Shown: one piece after another, positions 24,742-49,233 of the stretch | Layout: every line of letters begins with the position of its first letter | Position numbering within the stretch: the stretch's first letter is position 1 | DNA from: Gordius sp. MW1 | Lineage: Eukaryota > Nematomorpha > Gordioida > Gordea > Gordiidae | Direction: 5' to 3' | NCBI GenBank assembly: GCA_964036665.1 | Contig: OZ038529.1 | Coordinates: 9,656,501-9,720,500, forward strand | DNA length: 64,000 nucleotides | The notes under the pieces: generated by a model | What the model saw: the letters and a program-made list of their open reading frames with translations, nothing else | What the model was told of the DNA's origin: nothing | The model's database searches: none | Position numbers and translations under genes: made by a program

Positions 24742-25849
24742 TGTTATTTTATTTTGTCTTAGTGCCAAGATTTGATGATTCAGTGATTGGGTACATCTAT
24801 TATTCATCTTAAATAAGGTTGACTAGATGGATAAGATAAATGTTAAAACGTCACGCTATATAAATGGTTGGGTTAACCTGTACCCATATTATTAATTCAT
24901 TGTTTACCTCTAAAGCCCAGTTTAATAATTAATGTGGACAGAGGGTTATGTAGCCAAAGCTGTGAGATTTTCGTTGAACTTTTAGCTGAGAATGTTAGAA
25001 GTAACGATGTTACTTGTAATAAATTATCATTTATTTACTTAATTGTTTCTTCAAATTTGCATATTTAATTAGAAGGACTCGGGTTAGGAAAGCCATAAAA
25101 ATGAAAAATATATTTTCAACTTTTTGTAGGACTATGTGTTTAAGGTGTTTTTTTATTATAAGGAAAAAATTTGTGGGAATACATTAACAGTTTTTTGAAT
25201 AGAATAGCCTTTTCACTACTATTTAGGGTGTACCAACTCAAATTTATAAAAAATCTGTTAAAAAACCTAGAGAATGAAAATGTATTATAATTATATTTTA
25301 CATATTACAAATAGAAAATGGGTTAAAGTGACAAAATGACTTATGTGCCCATAAAAGACAGACTCTGCAATGGAAAAATCTATTAACAGGTCTTTTAAGT
25401 GTAAATATAGTCCATTTCTCTTCCAAATTACAATAAGTTGAAATATCAAACAAAAATTTTGTTTTTTTAAACTTGTCATTTGTCTTTATCAGGTAAAATA
25501 CAATGAGGGGCTGGACCCGACCGTGTTTTTTTAAACAAATTATATATACATATAAGAATCCAATTAATAATCTAATTTTATTAGATGGTATATAGAAAAT
25601 AGGCAACCAAAAAAAGTATGTCTATAAAATTTTGTAAAGGCTATTAGCCGCCCCCAATAAACTTTTTCCCTCTTTAATATTTATCAAACAGAAATTTTTT
25701 ACATATATATATATTTTATAACAAAATACACAAATGATTCAAATAATAATTTTCTATGATTATTATGTTTAAAATAATTATTAAGGTACTACTGACCCTG
25801 GTCTATAACTATCCACGATCTTTACTTTACACCAACTATATATTAGATG
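24742..25849. other. AT-rich stretch, no accepted gene
   Basis: A 102-aa minus-strand open frame at 25298-25606 was inspected. It has scattered Cys and His but no recognisable domain, and is not accepted. Confidence 0.35.
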
Positions 25850-25857
25850 CAACTGAT

Positions 25858-26939
25858 CAGTGGCGTAAATACGGGGGGGGGGGTATTTTTTATGGAAGAA
25901 AAAATTATTTTAGATCTAAAGCTTGTCTTCCCATCACTACATGCACCAATAGAAGATTCTCAACGTTGAGGAGGCTTAAAACGTATATAAGAAATACCAT
26001 GTCGAAAAATAGATTAAATGGATTGGCCCTTTTAGCGATTCATCGGGAATTAGCTCCCACTCCAGATAAAGTTCTTGGGATAATTTCGCTGGGAAAAAGA
26101 AAATATAAAATTATTTTATAATGACTTTCTTTATTTAATTCTAATGTTGATATAAAAATGCTATAAAAAAGGGCCAATCCATTTAATCTATTTTTTTACA
26201 TAGTACTTATATAAAAGCTAATAGGTAAAGAAGAGTTGTGATGTTAGGCAAAGATTACAATATTTTATAATCTAATAGGGTGTCCAAAAGATTATTTGGA
26301 AATTTGCCAAAACTTGTTTCTTGTCCAAAAACCGTTCATTTTCTTTGCACATCGAGGTTTCTTAAGTTCAAAATCATACAACTTAGCCTTAGGTTCGACT
26401 ACTATTACCAAAGTTTCTGCTAACTGTCTAACTTGCTGAAGATCTAGGTCCTTTAAAGTTGCAGCTTCTGATGTAACATCGTGATCATACCAGCTTGCTT
26501 CAATTTCTCCTTATATGGTTTATCTTCCATTTCTGACAACATTTCAATTAAAATTGCCCCATAATATCCCTGGCCTTTTAACAAATTTATATGCTCTTTA
26601 TAATTATGTCGCTTAGACCTCTTCCAGTCGTATCACAAACTGTAAAAAATCTTCTTTTATTGTTAATGTAGAAGAGTCAATAAATCGAGCACACCAATTA
26701 GGTCATTACAAATTGATATAAACTCATTTTGAAAGTGAGGACTTAGTAGCACGGTACCTTAAAAGAGCTCTAAAATTGCCATCACCAGATGACGCTGGGA
26801 AAAAGAAAATAAGAAATGATTTATAATGACTTTTTTTATGTTTTTACCAAATTTTATAATTTTGATGTTGAAATAAAAATGTTATAAAATTTTTTTTGGA
26901 GATTCCCCCCCCCCGGCAGAAATCCTGGCTACGCGCCTG
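25858..26939 (+). mobile_element. Rearranged hAT transposon remnant
   Basis: Begins CAGTGGCGTAAATACGGG and ends GGCTACGCGCCTG. The flanking duplication is CAACTGAT (25850-25857) and CAACTAAT (26940-26947), 7 of 8 matching. Inside, the transposase C-terminus is on the plus strand (25919-26121). A second partial copy of the same C-terminal segment is on the minus strand (about 26150-26230), as is a middle transposase segment (about 26280-26640) containing YDFELKKPR. A direct repeat of gctgggaaaaagaaaata occurs at about 26090 and 26796. The copy is therefore internally inverted and incomplete, about 1.1 kb against several kb for an autonomous hAT. Confidence 0.75.
25919..26121 (+). pseudogene. 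hAT transposase C-terminal (dimerisation) fragment
   Basis: An open frame of about 67 residues reads CLPITTCTNRRFSTLRRLK and then RLNGLALLAIHREL. This is the conserved C-terminal hAT dimerisation motif of the ZMYM/THAP12-like (Zaphod-type) transposases, which normally has FSxLRRLKTYLRxxM followed by RLNGLALLxIHR. It lacks the zinc finger and the catalytic core, so it is a fragment and cannot be an active enzyme. Compare the sister fragment at 50236-51161. Confidence 0.75.
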
Positions 26940-26947
26940 CAACTAAT

Positions 26948-28492
26948 TAATTTTAATTTAGCAATTTGTCCTAGATTTGCATAAAAAGATAGCCTTAAAT
27001 GTAATGATCTTTTCAGTGATCTTATTTTTGAAGGAAAAGAGTTCTAAAAGTCTAATACACTTAAAAAAGCTCACACTTTTTTAGGGCCTTGCACCGGCCG
27101 TTCGGGAGCCTACCTGCCAAATCCGGATTTGGCCCAAAGGATTTTAGACTGAGTTAAGGCGAAATTAATCGGACCCCTGGCTAGGCCGAGTCAAATGGGC
27201 TAGCCAAACACAAATCCCGCCCCACCCAAAACAAATCTTAACGAACAATTTTATTTTTTTATTAAACACTTATCCATATTAGCCCTATAGCGTTCGTCTA
27301 TTTTGTGACTCTTCAAATTCCAGTCCCTCCTCCGTGTTAAGTAATCTTCAAAAAATATATGGGGCCGGGCTTGTGCTCGGAAAAAAATGTCAAAAATCGA
27401 ACTTAGACTCGAATCGGATTAAAAATTTAAGAAGTTGTGGACTCGGCTCGAGGGATACAATCAGATATATACATTAGGCTCGAGTTGAACTCGGGTCAAT
27501 AAAACCAATTTTGCATGATTTTTCAATAGCTTAAGATGGCTTATCAGAGGTCAACAAAGAAACCTAGCTTGGCTAACCATGAGCATAAATTTTTGATAAG
27601 TTTTTATATAATTATGAATCTATGTTTTATTTTGAAGCATATAATGTTTTAAAAGCAATATATTATCAATAAAACATTTTTGCATTGACCTATCAACCAT
27701 AATCTATAGTCTCGGCCATGAATTCTCTATTTATAAAAGGACTAAATTTCTGAAATAATTTATTCTCGTTTAAAATGCAATTATTTGCAAAATTAGTGTT
27801 TTGTGACCCTGGCATATTTTCGACTTATATTATTAGTAATCACCTTTCGGTGAATAATTCATATACTAACCTAAAACGAGGCCTTTAAATGGAAATTGTA
27901 TTAATTTATATGCATGTATCCTTGCATTAATATTTAAAAGGACACCTTCTAAAAACATCCATCATCTCATTCCCATTGTTGGTTTGGGCATCCGATCGGA
28001 TCTCTAAGCAAAAAAACCTATATCCCCATCCCCAACCCACAACATGTAATGTATGACGATTAATTATTTATATAGCTAAAAAGTTTGTATACTATACATT
28101 GCACGATACCTTAATTTTATACATCCATTAATTTTGGCATTTTTTAAATAATTCATGAACAAAGCGAGCGCTGGCTGATAGATTCAATTAAAAAGTTATA
28201 AATTTTCAACCTCCTAGCCCTCTCCGTCCCTTTCCTCCGCGTAATTTCAACTGCAATAATTTATATAACCCGAATTCTTGACGTCGTTACATAAATTATT
28301 TTGTGTTTTTATATATCAATTCAATATATTAAATTAAAACCAATTTTGCCTTTAAATTACTAAATTCCCTCACTTGCGTCCGTTTTTCCAAGTCAATTTC
28401 CAACTCAATCTTTTTAATACACCTATTCCCGATAAAACCTTTTAATTTGTTTGCTAACTTTTTTAGCATTTAAGTAAAAGTCCAGCTAAAAA
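26948..28492. other. Upstream region of the neuropeptide gene; GC-rich repeat patch
   Basis: 27080-27240 is a GGCCCG-type repeat fragment. 27380-27500 has ctcg-rich words of unknown nature. 27500-28492 is AT-rich and includes the presumed promoter and 5' UTR of the gene starting at 28493. No TATA box can be singled out in such AT-rich DNA. Confidence 0.4.
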
Positions 28493-28598
28493 ATGAATAG
28501 TTTAACAAATTCAAAATTAAGTTTTCTATCCTTGATGTGCTTTGCCATTCTCTTTCAACTGATCAACAGCTCCCTCACCACAGACATACTCGACGAAG
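28493..28598 (+). CDS. Neuropeptide precursor exon 1 (signal peptide)
   Basis: Thirty-five codons plus one base. The hydrophobic core and polar N-terminus fit a cleavable signal peptide, with cleavage likely near NSS/LTT. A second possible donor six bases later (AA|gtaatg) would put exon 2 out of frame, so the gtggca donor is chosen by phase. Confidence 0.75.
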
Positions 28599-31500
28599 GT
28601 GGCAAGTAATGAAAAATATTACTTTTTTTAGGTTTTAAAATAATTTAACCCGTAAATCTTTTTGCTATTATGATATATTTGAAAATTAATAAATTGAGTT
28701 TGGAGGCTTGATTTCAATAAATTTAAAATCGAAATTTAACATATAATTGAAATCGTGATTAGTAATTTAGAATGTGAACAAGTGAAGGCGATATTTTTAC
28801 TAATAAACTTGTCATTGAAAATTTTATACTATCTTAAATTTAATTTAGGTATTATGTAAAATTAAATGTTTACTTAATTATAATTTAATTTAAATGGCGA
28901 TTTATTTATAATAGGAAATCATTAAATTTTAAATACTAATCCTTAATAATTTTTTTTTATAAAGATCCAATTTTTTATAAATAATGACTTTCCCCGTAGC
29001 TAATGTGATTAATTTTAAATATAAGTTGCTCCATCACTATTTCTTAATTATCAAATATATGCAAACTATAGAATCCGTTGATCTATTATCGCAATGATTA
29101 ATATGGACTTAAAGCCGGGATATTATATATTTTTATTGCAATAATAAAATTTTACTTATATTTTTACCTTCCATTTGCATTTTCCTTATAATAAAAAAAT
29201 GCAACGAAATAGTTTTTTCTAAATATTTATTGTGTTGTACACATACATTTTTTTGCTATTATTTTTATTTTAAGTTATAAACATTAGATACAGAATATCA
29301 TATTTGAAACATAAGACGTTAATATTTTAGTATTGAGAAGAGGAAAAAAATTTGCCACTTCTCTTTAATGTTAAATTGAACCCAAATTAGCGTGGACAAT
29401 TATTTCTGAATTATAATAAAGTAACTTTCTACCGTCCCTCTCGATTTTTTCCTGCAATGTTTTCTATCTTATATAACAATTTAATTTGAATACATATTAA
29501 CGAAGATTTCTACTTGAATAATTATTATTTTACTACTTTGCATGGTGTCAGTAAACTATCGCCCGAGATGTCGAGTTTTTAAATGTCTAAATTTAATTGC
29601 ATCTGCATGTTGTGGGTCAATAACTCTAATAAATTTTTAACAAATTAATTGTAGATAAAAACTTATGTTTCCATCTTCCCGCCTTCTCTTTATATATTGG
29701 ATAACAATAATTTACCAAAATGCGCATTGCATTGAATCCATAGAAATGGAAGACTCAATTATAACTTGGAGGCCAAATACAAGGTTGTATAATTCATTTT
29801 TCATCTAAATTTATAAGCCTTAGATTTGTGTTATAAATTTAACTGCATAGGCGTAGCCAAGGGGGGGGGGCAGGAAGGGGCGGCTGCCCCCCTCTAAATC
29901 CAAAATTTTGTTGAAATTTAGTATAGTTATGGCTAAAATTTCAAAAATGTTCATTTTGCCCCTCCCTAAATCATTATTGCCCCCCTCTAATTCCAAAGCT
30001 GGCTACGCCCATGTTTAACTGGCTTAATATATTTCCAAAGCTTCTGAAGTACTAATGACAAGTGCATCGCCACCCATTATTAAATTTATATTTAATCATA
30101 ATATCCTAGAGCAATTATATATATTACTGTTCGATCAGGCAATAATTAAATTGTATTATGAGAGATCGAAGTAATAGTTGTTGAGGCACAAGGTGTGAAT
30201 ACCAATTAACGAAATAGCTAACTTAGGAATTATTTGCTAAATAAAAAATAATAATCATCGATATAAAAAATTAATATGTCGTCATTTATTGACTTTTAGA
30301 TTTGGGAGACGCGCTGCTTGGAGCCCGAACAGTCGATATGGACGGTCTGGTTATTACTCGTGGGACGCAGAGGAGGGTCCCAATAATAAAATTAGTATTT
30401 TCCTTTTTAATTTATTATTTTCTAATGAAATTCAATATCTCACCCATTAATTTATAATGCTTTACCAATTTTAAGAGAAGGTTTGGCTGGTATTGAAACA
30501 TTATTTATTGCCTTAATTGAAATTACATATGATATGATGGTAAGAATATAGCGTGGAGTTACTGTTATGAAAAAGAATCCTTAGATCTTAAATTATCAGA
30601 TCTTAAAAGATTACCAAAATATGATAAATTATATCTTTATTTTTATGATCGCATCAAGGGCGTACCCAGGTTTTGAATAAGGGGGGGGGGCAGATTATTT
30701 TTAACAAATTTTTTTGCTCGACTATTCAAAAATTTTCCTGCGACCAAGAAAAGGAGAAAAAAAAAGATACTTGACTATAAATTTTCTTGCGACCAAAAAA
30801 AATTAGTAATAGGAAATAAATGATGACTACACAAACACAACAACTAGTAATCTAATCTCAAATTTAAATTTACCAAAATAATTAATATTTACGTGTAAAT
30901 TTGCTAATAAGCATCTGTATTAATTGGAGTTAAGTTCAAATAGGGGGGGGGGGGCAAAAAATAATTTTTTTTAATTAGGGTTTTTGTATTAAAATTTTTT
31001 TTATTCGGGGGGGGGGGCGGCCCCACCCTGGGTACGCCCATGGATCGCATGCTATCTAAGAAAGCATTTTAAACGTAAAACCAATTAGTTTGACATAAAT
31101 TGCACCGTTGAAACTGGGGTATTTTTTTCTTTTGGCTAAAATTAAGAACTAACTCTTCACCATTCCTTTTCAGGCGTTATTAGTCATAGAATTAACTTAT
31201 GCTCACATAGCCCAGATTTTATTGTAACCAAAATGTAAATGTGGTATTATTAAGTTTTAATTATGGTATAAATATTAAAATTTTGTTTACTAATATCGTT
31301 GATGCTAACATATTCATATTTGCGAAATTAGAAAGAGCCTAAATTAGTTTGAGCCCATATAGAAGGTAAATTTATATATCTAAATTCGATCAAACAGGAT
31401 AAATATAATCAACAAATAAAAAGATGCCAAAAAACAAGAATTTAAAAGAGTTGTCCGTTTTAGTTGCTAAAAATGGGATTTGTTATAAATTAGCATGTAA

Positions 31501-31993
31501 CAATTAAAAAAAGGAATATAATATTAATGTTTCAGATTATATTTCAAAAATGGGGTTATATATTAGTATACATGGGCGTAGCCAGGGGGGAGGCTGCCCT
31601 CCCCTCTCTAAATTACGAGAGAGAAAAAAATTTCAATGCAAAAACTTTGAAAAATTAAAAAAATTATGTTTTGCCCCCCTCTAATTGAACTTTAAAACGT
31701 TTTGCCCCCCCCCCCTAATCCAAAACCTGGCTACGCCCATGTTGGTATATATAATTTATTTAGTTATTCCGAGTAAGAGAGGGGGGGGGAATTGTTCCTC
31801 CCCTCCCCTGACCATCTAGATTATATTAAATTACATGTTAAATTTATTTTTATACCATTCAGAATGTCCTAGAATCTTAGGAAGCGACAATATAAAGTGC
31901 ACATATACTAACCATAGAAACTTTTACATATGCGATTGGTACAATATGCTTTTAACTTACATTATGATTAACCATTCTTTTAGCCAACCATGA
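28493..31993 (+). CDS. Luqin/RYamide-type neuropeptide precursor (four exons)
   Basis: Secreted precursor of amidated neuropeptides. Exon 1 (28493-28598) encodes Met, a hydrophobic signal peptide (residues about 9-25, FLSLMCFAILFQLI) and the start of the propeptide; donor AAG|gtggca. Exon 2 (29744-29783) ends with TWRPNT plus AG of an Arg codon. Exon 3 (30300-30394, or to 30376) completes RFGRR and adds AAWSPNSRYGR. Exon 4 (31863-31993) begins after ttcag, carries CTYTNHRNFYIC and ends at TGA. Every junction keeps the frame, giving 117 or 123 aa depending on the exon 3 donor. The expected products are a WRPNTRF-amide peptide and AAWSPNSRY-amide, where Gly gives the amide and Arg the cleavage site. 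The tail with two Cys ten residues apart is the conserved C-terminal hallmark of luqin precursors. Introns 2 and 3 contain three MITEs. Homology is from recalled family motifs; the exon borders are inferred. Confidence 0.82.
29744..29783 (+). CDS. Neuropeptide precursor exon 2 (WRPNT-R)
   Basis: A 40-base micro-exon between ccatag and gttgta encodes EMEDSIITWRPNT and two bases of the next Arg codon. An alternative acceptor nine bases later (gaag, exon from 29753) keeps the same phase and would drop three residues. The WRP core is diagnostic of luqin. Confidence 0.75.
29846..30013. mobile_element. hAT-type MITE (CATGGGCG family) in intron 2 of the neuropeptide gene
   Basis: Starts CATAGGCGTAGCCAAG and ends TGGCTACGCCCATG, with a perfect 8-bp duplication TTTAACTG (29838-29845 and 30014-30021). 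Confidence 0.85.
30300..30394 (+). CDS. Neuropeptide precursor exon 3 (RFGRR / RYGR)
   Basis: Starts after gacttttag. It supplies the amidation and dibasic site of peptide 1 and all of peptide 2, then SGYYSWDAEEG. Two donors share the same phase: gtattt after 30394 and gtccca after 30376. The first has the better intron side and the second the better exon side. Confidence 0.75.
30655..31042. mobile_element. hAT-type MITE (CATGGGCG family) in intron 3 of the neuropeptide gene
   Basis: Starts CAAGGGCGTACCCAGG and ends CTGGGTACGCCCATG, with a perfect 8-bp duplication GATCGCAT (30647-30654 and 31043-31050). At 388 bp it is longer than its relatives, and it has several G tracts. Confidence 0.85.
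31571..31741. mobile_element. hAT-type MITE (CATGGGCG family) in intron 3 of the neuropeptide gene
   Basis: Starts CATGGGCGTAGCCAGG and ends CTGGCTACGCCCATG. Flanks are TTAGTATA (31563-31570) and TTGGTATA (31742-31749), 7 of 8 matching. It lies about 120 bp upstream of exon 4. Confidence 0.85.
31863..31993 (+). CDS. Neuropeptide precursor exon 4 (two-Cys tail, stop)
   Basis: Preceded by a good acceptor with a pyrimidine-rich tract (ttatttttataccattcag). It encodes 42 residues starting CPRILGSD, containing the C-x10-C tail, and ends QP-stop. It has an additional Cys at its first position. Confidence 0.72.
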
Positions 31994-34278
31994 TACAAGA
32001 ATTGCTGGGCAGATGAAAAAGTGGCCAATTTTTTCTTTGATAAGTTTTAAATTTGTGTATTGTGTATACTATTTAGTTACTAAATGTATGTAGAAATTAT
32101 TTATATATTTGTTTTATTATAAAAAAATTATTCTTGTATCTTTATCTCCAATTAACTAAATTGAATTAACGTTCAAGCTGTTAAATATGGGAAAAGTTTT
32201 AAGTTGATAGGTTAATGGCTGCTTTAAAACATAATATTTAGGTTTTCAATTCATCTGATACTTTTGGTTAATATAAATATGAATAAGAAATAAAATTAGA
32301 TGCTGAGTGTATACAATTTTAGATTAGCTATTTTAATACACCAAATTTAATCATGATCTTTACCCATCCTTTCTCAAAATCTACCAACTTCCTTTTATCT
32401 ATAGGTTCATTGCCATCTGTTTAATTTAAAGGTGTAATTATTATAGTAGTAGTCAGTATATTTTCATGTATACATATAAATTATAACAATGTTTTTATTC
32501 CCATAAAATTGTCAAGCATATTATATTTACATAATTAACATGAATAAATGATATATTCTGCTTTCATATGAAATTTGGGCTCAGGCCAGGTCTAAATTAT
32601 TCGCAAGAAAAATGTATATTTGCACCATCAAAATGGCCCTATATAAAAATAACTTATCTTCTAAAAGGCCAAAAAACACAAGAAGATTTTTAATTGCTCG
32701 ACTAGTAATTACAATACAATTTAATATGAACCCTAACGATGATTGTGCAGTTTATTGCGGCCGCCAGTTTAAATGTAAGGATGGGGGGGGGGGAATGTTA
32801 AAAATCTAAACAGGGGGTCAGAAAACATATACATACCTACACCTTCAAAATGGACAAATTCACAAAAAAATTAAGAACTAATGAGGCTCAGAATAGGAAA
32901 AAATGGTTATGATTATCGTGTTACAAATGTATTCTATATTTTCTGGCGTATGCTGCGAATCCCATTCATAATGCCAATTATCCACAATGCCAATGACTGT
33001 ATTATTTTTAAGTAATAGCTCATTATACAGTTAATTCTATTATAATGATTATATTATATCCATGTGTACTAATTGTACTTATAATATTCCCTAACCCTAG
33101 CCCTAACACTAACCCTAACCCTTAATTTTGATTGGTTAAGCCATTGGCGGTCTAAAGCATTGGCATTAAGGACGATTGGCATTGTGAACAGAAGCGGTAT
33201 GCTGCAATAAAAACACTTTTAGATTAAATTAACGTCATCCCTTATGGAACTCGTGGTAGAATCATATAAGTAAAAAATTCCCGTCTCATTGTGTATTTTG
33301 GTCATATTAATAATCATTTAAAGGTAAATGGTAATCAAATGGGCTAAAAGTTGCATACACAAGAAATATTTTGTCAAAAGTTTACTATTAAAGATTTTAG
33401 AGGACTTGACATCGTTCTAGGTAATAATAATATCGAGCCGTATAAAATTTTTGACAAACATGGTTTTGAATGGAGTGTTTCCAAATGTTTTAAAAAATAA
33501 CGAATAATTGAGTTGATAAATTTGGATGACATTTATTGTAGGCATTACAACCTTTGATTGGTTCAAAATTAACTGGGATAGGAATTTAAAATTAGCTAAA
33601 CTAAATATTCGCGACGCAGCGTTGGACAAATAGCGATAATAGCTTAAATTATAAAAATAAAATTGGGATAAATGTATTTATGTGATAAATATCATGATTG
33701 TTTGTACAAATATAGAAATCATACATTCACCTGGTATAATTAAAAATAAATCTCTACCTTAGAATGTATTTTTCTGTTTGACAAGTTATGGAAGGTTATG
33801 CACTATTTTCCATGCGTTTTTTACAAAAAAATTTTACTTTAGACGGTAGGTTACTAAACTTTTACAGCATATAAAGCTAGAGCAACGCACTCTATCATAC
33901 TATAAACATAAAAATTACAATGTTCTGATATAATTAAGGATTTAGGCCAAAAAACACCTAAATTTTTCATAAGTTTATTAATTAACAGTCATGGAAATCA
34001 CACCATAATATAAGAAAAAAACATAAAACATATTAAACGAAATGCGTCAAATCTTTGAAAAAACCAATATGAAATTTAAAAGTGACCACGACTCCTCAAT
34101 GATTTAAAATTGTATTACCTATAATTTAATAAGAGTAATGCCATTGTAACAATGAGTACCATTTTTTTGAATTAACTGCAATAGCTACCCTTAATTATAC
34201 GGTTTGCACAAATAATCTTGACATTTGATGGTCATTATTACAACAAATTGAGGTTTGCTGGATGCATTCATCAGACAA
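31994..34278. other. Intergenic AT-rich region between the neuropeptide gene and KRR1
   Basis: An AATAAA at about 32290 could be a polyadenylation signal for the neuropeptide gene. Open frames at 32612-32809 (+) and 33417-33629 (-) show no homology and are not accepted. Confidence 0.4.
32943..33210. repeat. MITE-like inverted repeat with telomere-like core
   Basis: The arm at about 32945-32995 (ggcgtatgctgcgaat, aatgccaattatccacaatg) is mirrored at about 33150-33207 (cattaaggacgattggcatt, cggtatgctgc). Near the middle (33085-33122) is a run of CCCTAACCC-type telomere words with variants. No coding sequence. Confidence 0.5.
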
Positions 34279-34286
34279 ATTCGGAA

Positions 34287-34524
34287 CGCTCCTGCTCATC
34301 TCGCTGAAAAACTCAGCTCAATGAATCGTGTTATAATTGGGTCAGGGTTAGGGTTAGAATATATTTAATATCTATATATGTTATATAACTTAATATATGT
34401 ATATATGTTATATAAAGATATATATAATGAAATAATATTAGCAGTTACTGAATCTGAACATTCATTCATACTTTAAGATTAGTGTCTTAAGTGAGCTGAG
34501 TTTTCATTGAGTTGAGTACAATTC
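34287..34524. mobile_element. hAT-type MITE with telomere-like core
   Basis: Ends are CGCTCCTGCTCATCTCGCTG and, at the right, GTTGAGTACAATTC; the inner parts share AACTCAGCTCA. The 8-bp flanks ATTCGGAA and ATTCGAAA match at 7 of 8. The interior has gtcagggttagggttag at 34340-34356. An inverted relative lies at 57652-57862. Confidence 0.75.
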
Positions 34525-34604
34525 ATTCGAAACAAAAAATTAATATAAATAACCGTTTCCGTTCTTACTCAATAACTCATCGTAAGTTCAAAAATATAAT
34601 CGTT

Positions 34605-34610
34605 TTTATT
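34605..34610 (-). promoter_or_regulatory. Candidate polyadenylation signal of KRR1
   Basis: AATAAA on the minus strand, about 155 bp after the KRR1 stop codon. It lies between the stop and the MITE at 34287-34524. Confidence 0.4.
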
Positions 34611-34764
34611 ACTATATACATTATACAAATAACGCGACATTCATCGCATTTACGTTGTATTAAAGACTATCATTAGGTGTTATTAGGCGACTTCTACGAC
34701 TTGCTTCTTTTAGAGGGTCTTTCAATCTGTCATTCTAAATATATCATTAATATGATATCGTGTA

Positions 34765-47681
<12,917 letters not shown>

Positions 47682-49225
47682 GAAAAAAGATCATATGATT
47701 ACTCATTATTTTTGATTGTATTCTTACATGCAACCATAACACTATTTTGGTTTAAATTTTAATAAAGGTGATTTAGTACACCTAATAAATGATGATAATC
47801 CCTATAATAAAACGTGGGCAGAGAAGCCAAATTTACTCTATGTACATCGCCTAGATTTTAAAAGATACATATTAATATACAGGATTTTCTACACCCTAAT
47901 GCTGCAAATTTTTCGAGTGCGCCTGCCAATATTTTTATAAAATTTGATGCTTATAACTGTTCTATAATAAAAATCGCTAAATTAAATAGGCCTATTTTCA
48001 TGTTCCGCGCGGCGGAATAACGATTTAGAAAAGAGGCCGCGGGAACACGATTCAAAATAGGTTTGAAGGAAGGGGAATCAGGAATATTTTGGGAGACTCC
48101 TCCCCCCAAGTTTTAATTCTTTCACTACATACTGTATATATATTTTATTAAGAAAAATCACAGAATAAATTAATAGTCTGCGTATATATAAAGATTCAAT
48201 GATGCGTGTTGATGGAAATAACAAACACGTACAAGCGCGGGGGGGGGGGGAGGGGGGTAAAGTAACACACACGTACTGGAAATAAAATGGAAAGGAAAAG
48301 TACCACATATGAAGTGGTAGGGTTCAGTACTATGTATATATTAAAATCAGTACAGGAAATACAGCGAAATTACAATTAATCAAATAAGTCTTATAAGATA
48401 CATAGTATTACAAGGGGGTTGGGGGAAATCCTTAACTTTTGCATGAGGGGACATGGGGGGAATTTAAATATACGAGTATCAACGTATATGACACCTATAC
48501 CAGAAATCTTGCATTTTTATTGTTGGTTTTTAGGTAAAAGGGTGAGAGCATAATAAAATTTGAATTTTTATATAACATTTTGTGATTGTTAATAAGTTTT
48601 ATGATTTATTTCAAGAATTTAACATCTTCGCAAATTCGATTAAGAAACTTTTGAATTTGTTGAAGACATAAATATTTAAAATGTACGAAAGTATATGATC
48701 ACATTCAAGATGAATAGATATCCAAAATATCCCTCAGTGGCCTAGCTAGGGGGGGGGGAGCAAGGGGGGAAAGCTGACCAAGAGCAAAATTATGGCCCCT
48801 TTCGCCCCCCCCCCACTAAGGTAAAAATCTTGGCCCCCTTTGGTCCCTCTCATGCAATTAATTAATACATCTTAACTTAAAAATAATAATTATATTTATT
48901 AATTTTTTAATAAGTAAATCTGAATTGAGCTAAGTGACTTATTTATATTAAATTTCTCTTTTGTATTTATTAACACGCAATGAAAACACAGACAATAAAA
49001 GCCTAACGTATTTTTAGAGTCCTTAGCTCTAAATAACAGCTTTAATCAAATAATATGGTATATTTGTTGGGATTGGGGCAATGCCATTGGTATTTTACAA
49101 TTAGAATTTTTCTTGTCAATGTATTCGTTATACTGCTTTAATTTATTTGTACAAACGCACTATACGCCATATAATTTCATGTTGCCTTATATAATCCTTT
49201 CAAAAATTTCAATGTTTACTTATAC
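47682..49225. other. Intergenic region upstream of KRR1
   Basis: AT-rich with G tracts near 48240 and 48750 and an imperfect inverted repeat around 47990-48060 (cctattttcatgttccgcgc mirrored by gcgggaacacgattcaaaat). A CAGTGGCCTAGCTAGGGG start at about 48735 looks like one end of another hAT-type repeat. No gene recognised. Confidence 0.4.
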
Positions 49226-49233
49226 ATTATTAT

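Noticed and set aside
25291-25606. 102-aa minus-strand frame with scattered Cys and His next to a hAT remnant
   Set aside because: It does not match a BED or TTF zinc finger or other transposase domain well enough.
33085-33122. Chromosome end or interstitial telomere
   Set aside because: Only a few imperfect CCCTAA units inside a MITE-like inverted repeat, with ordinary sequence on both sides.
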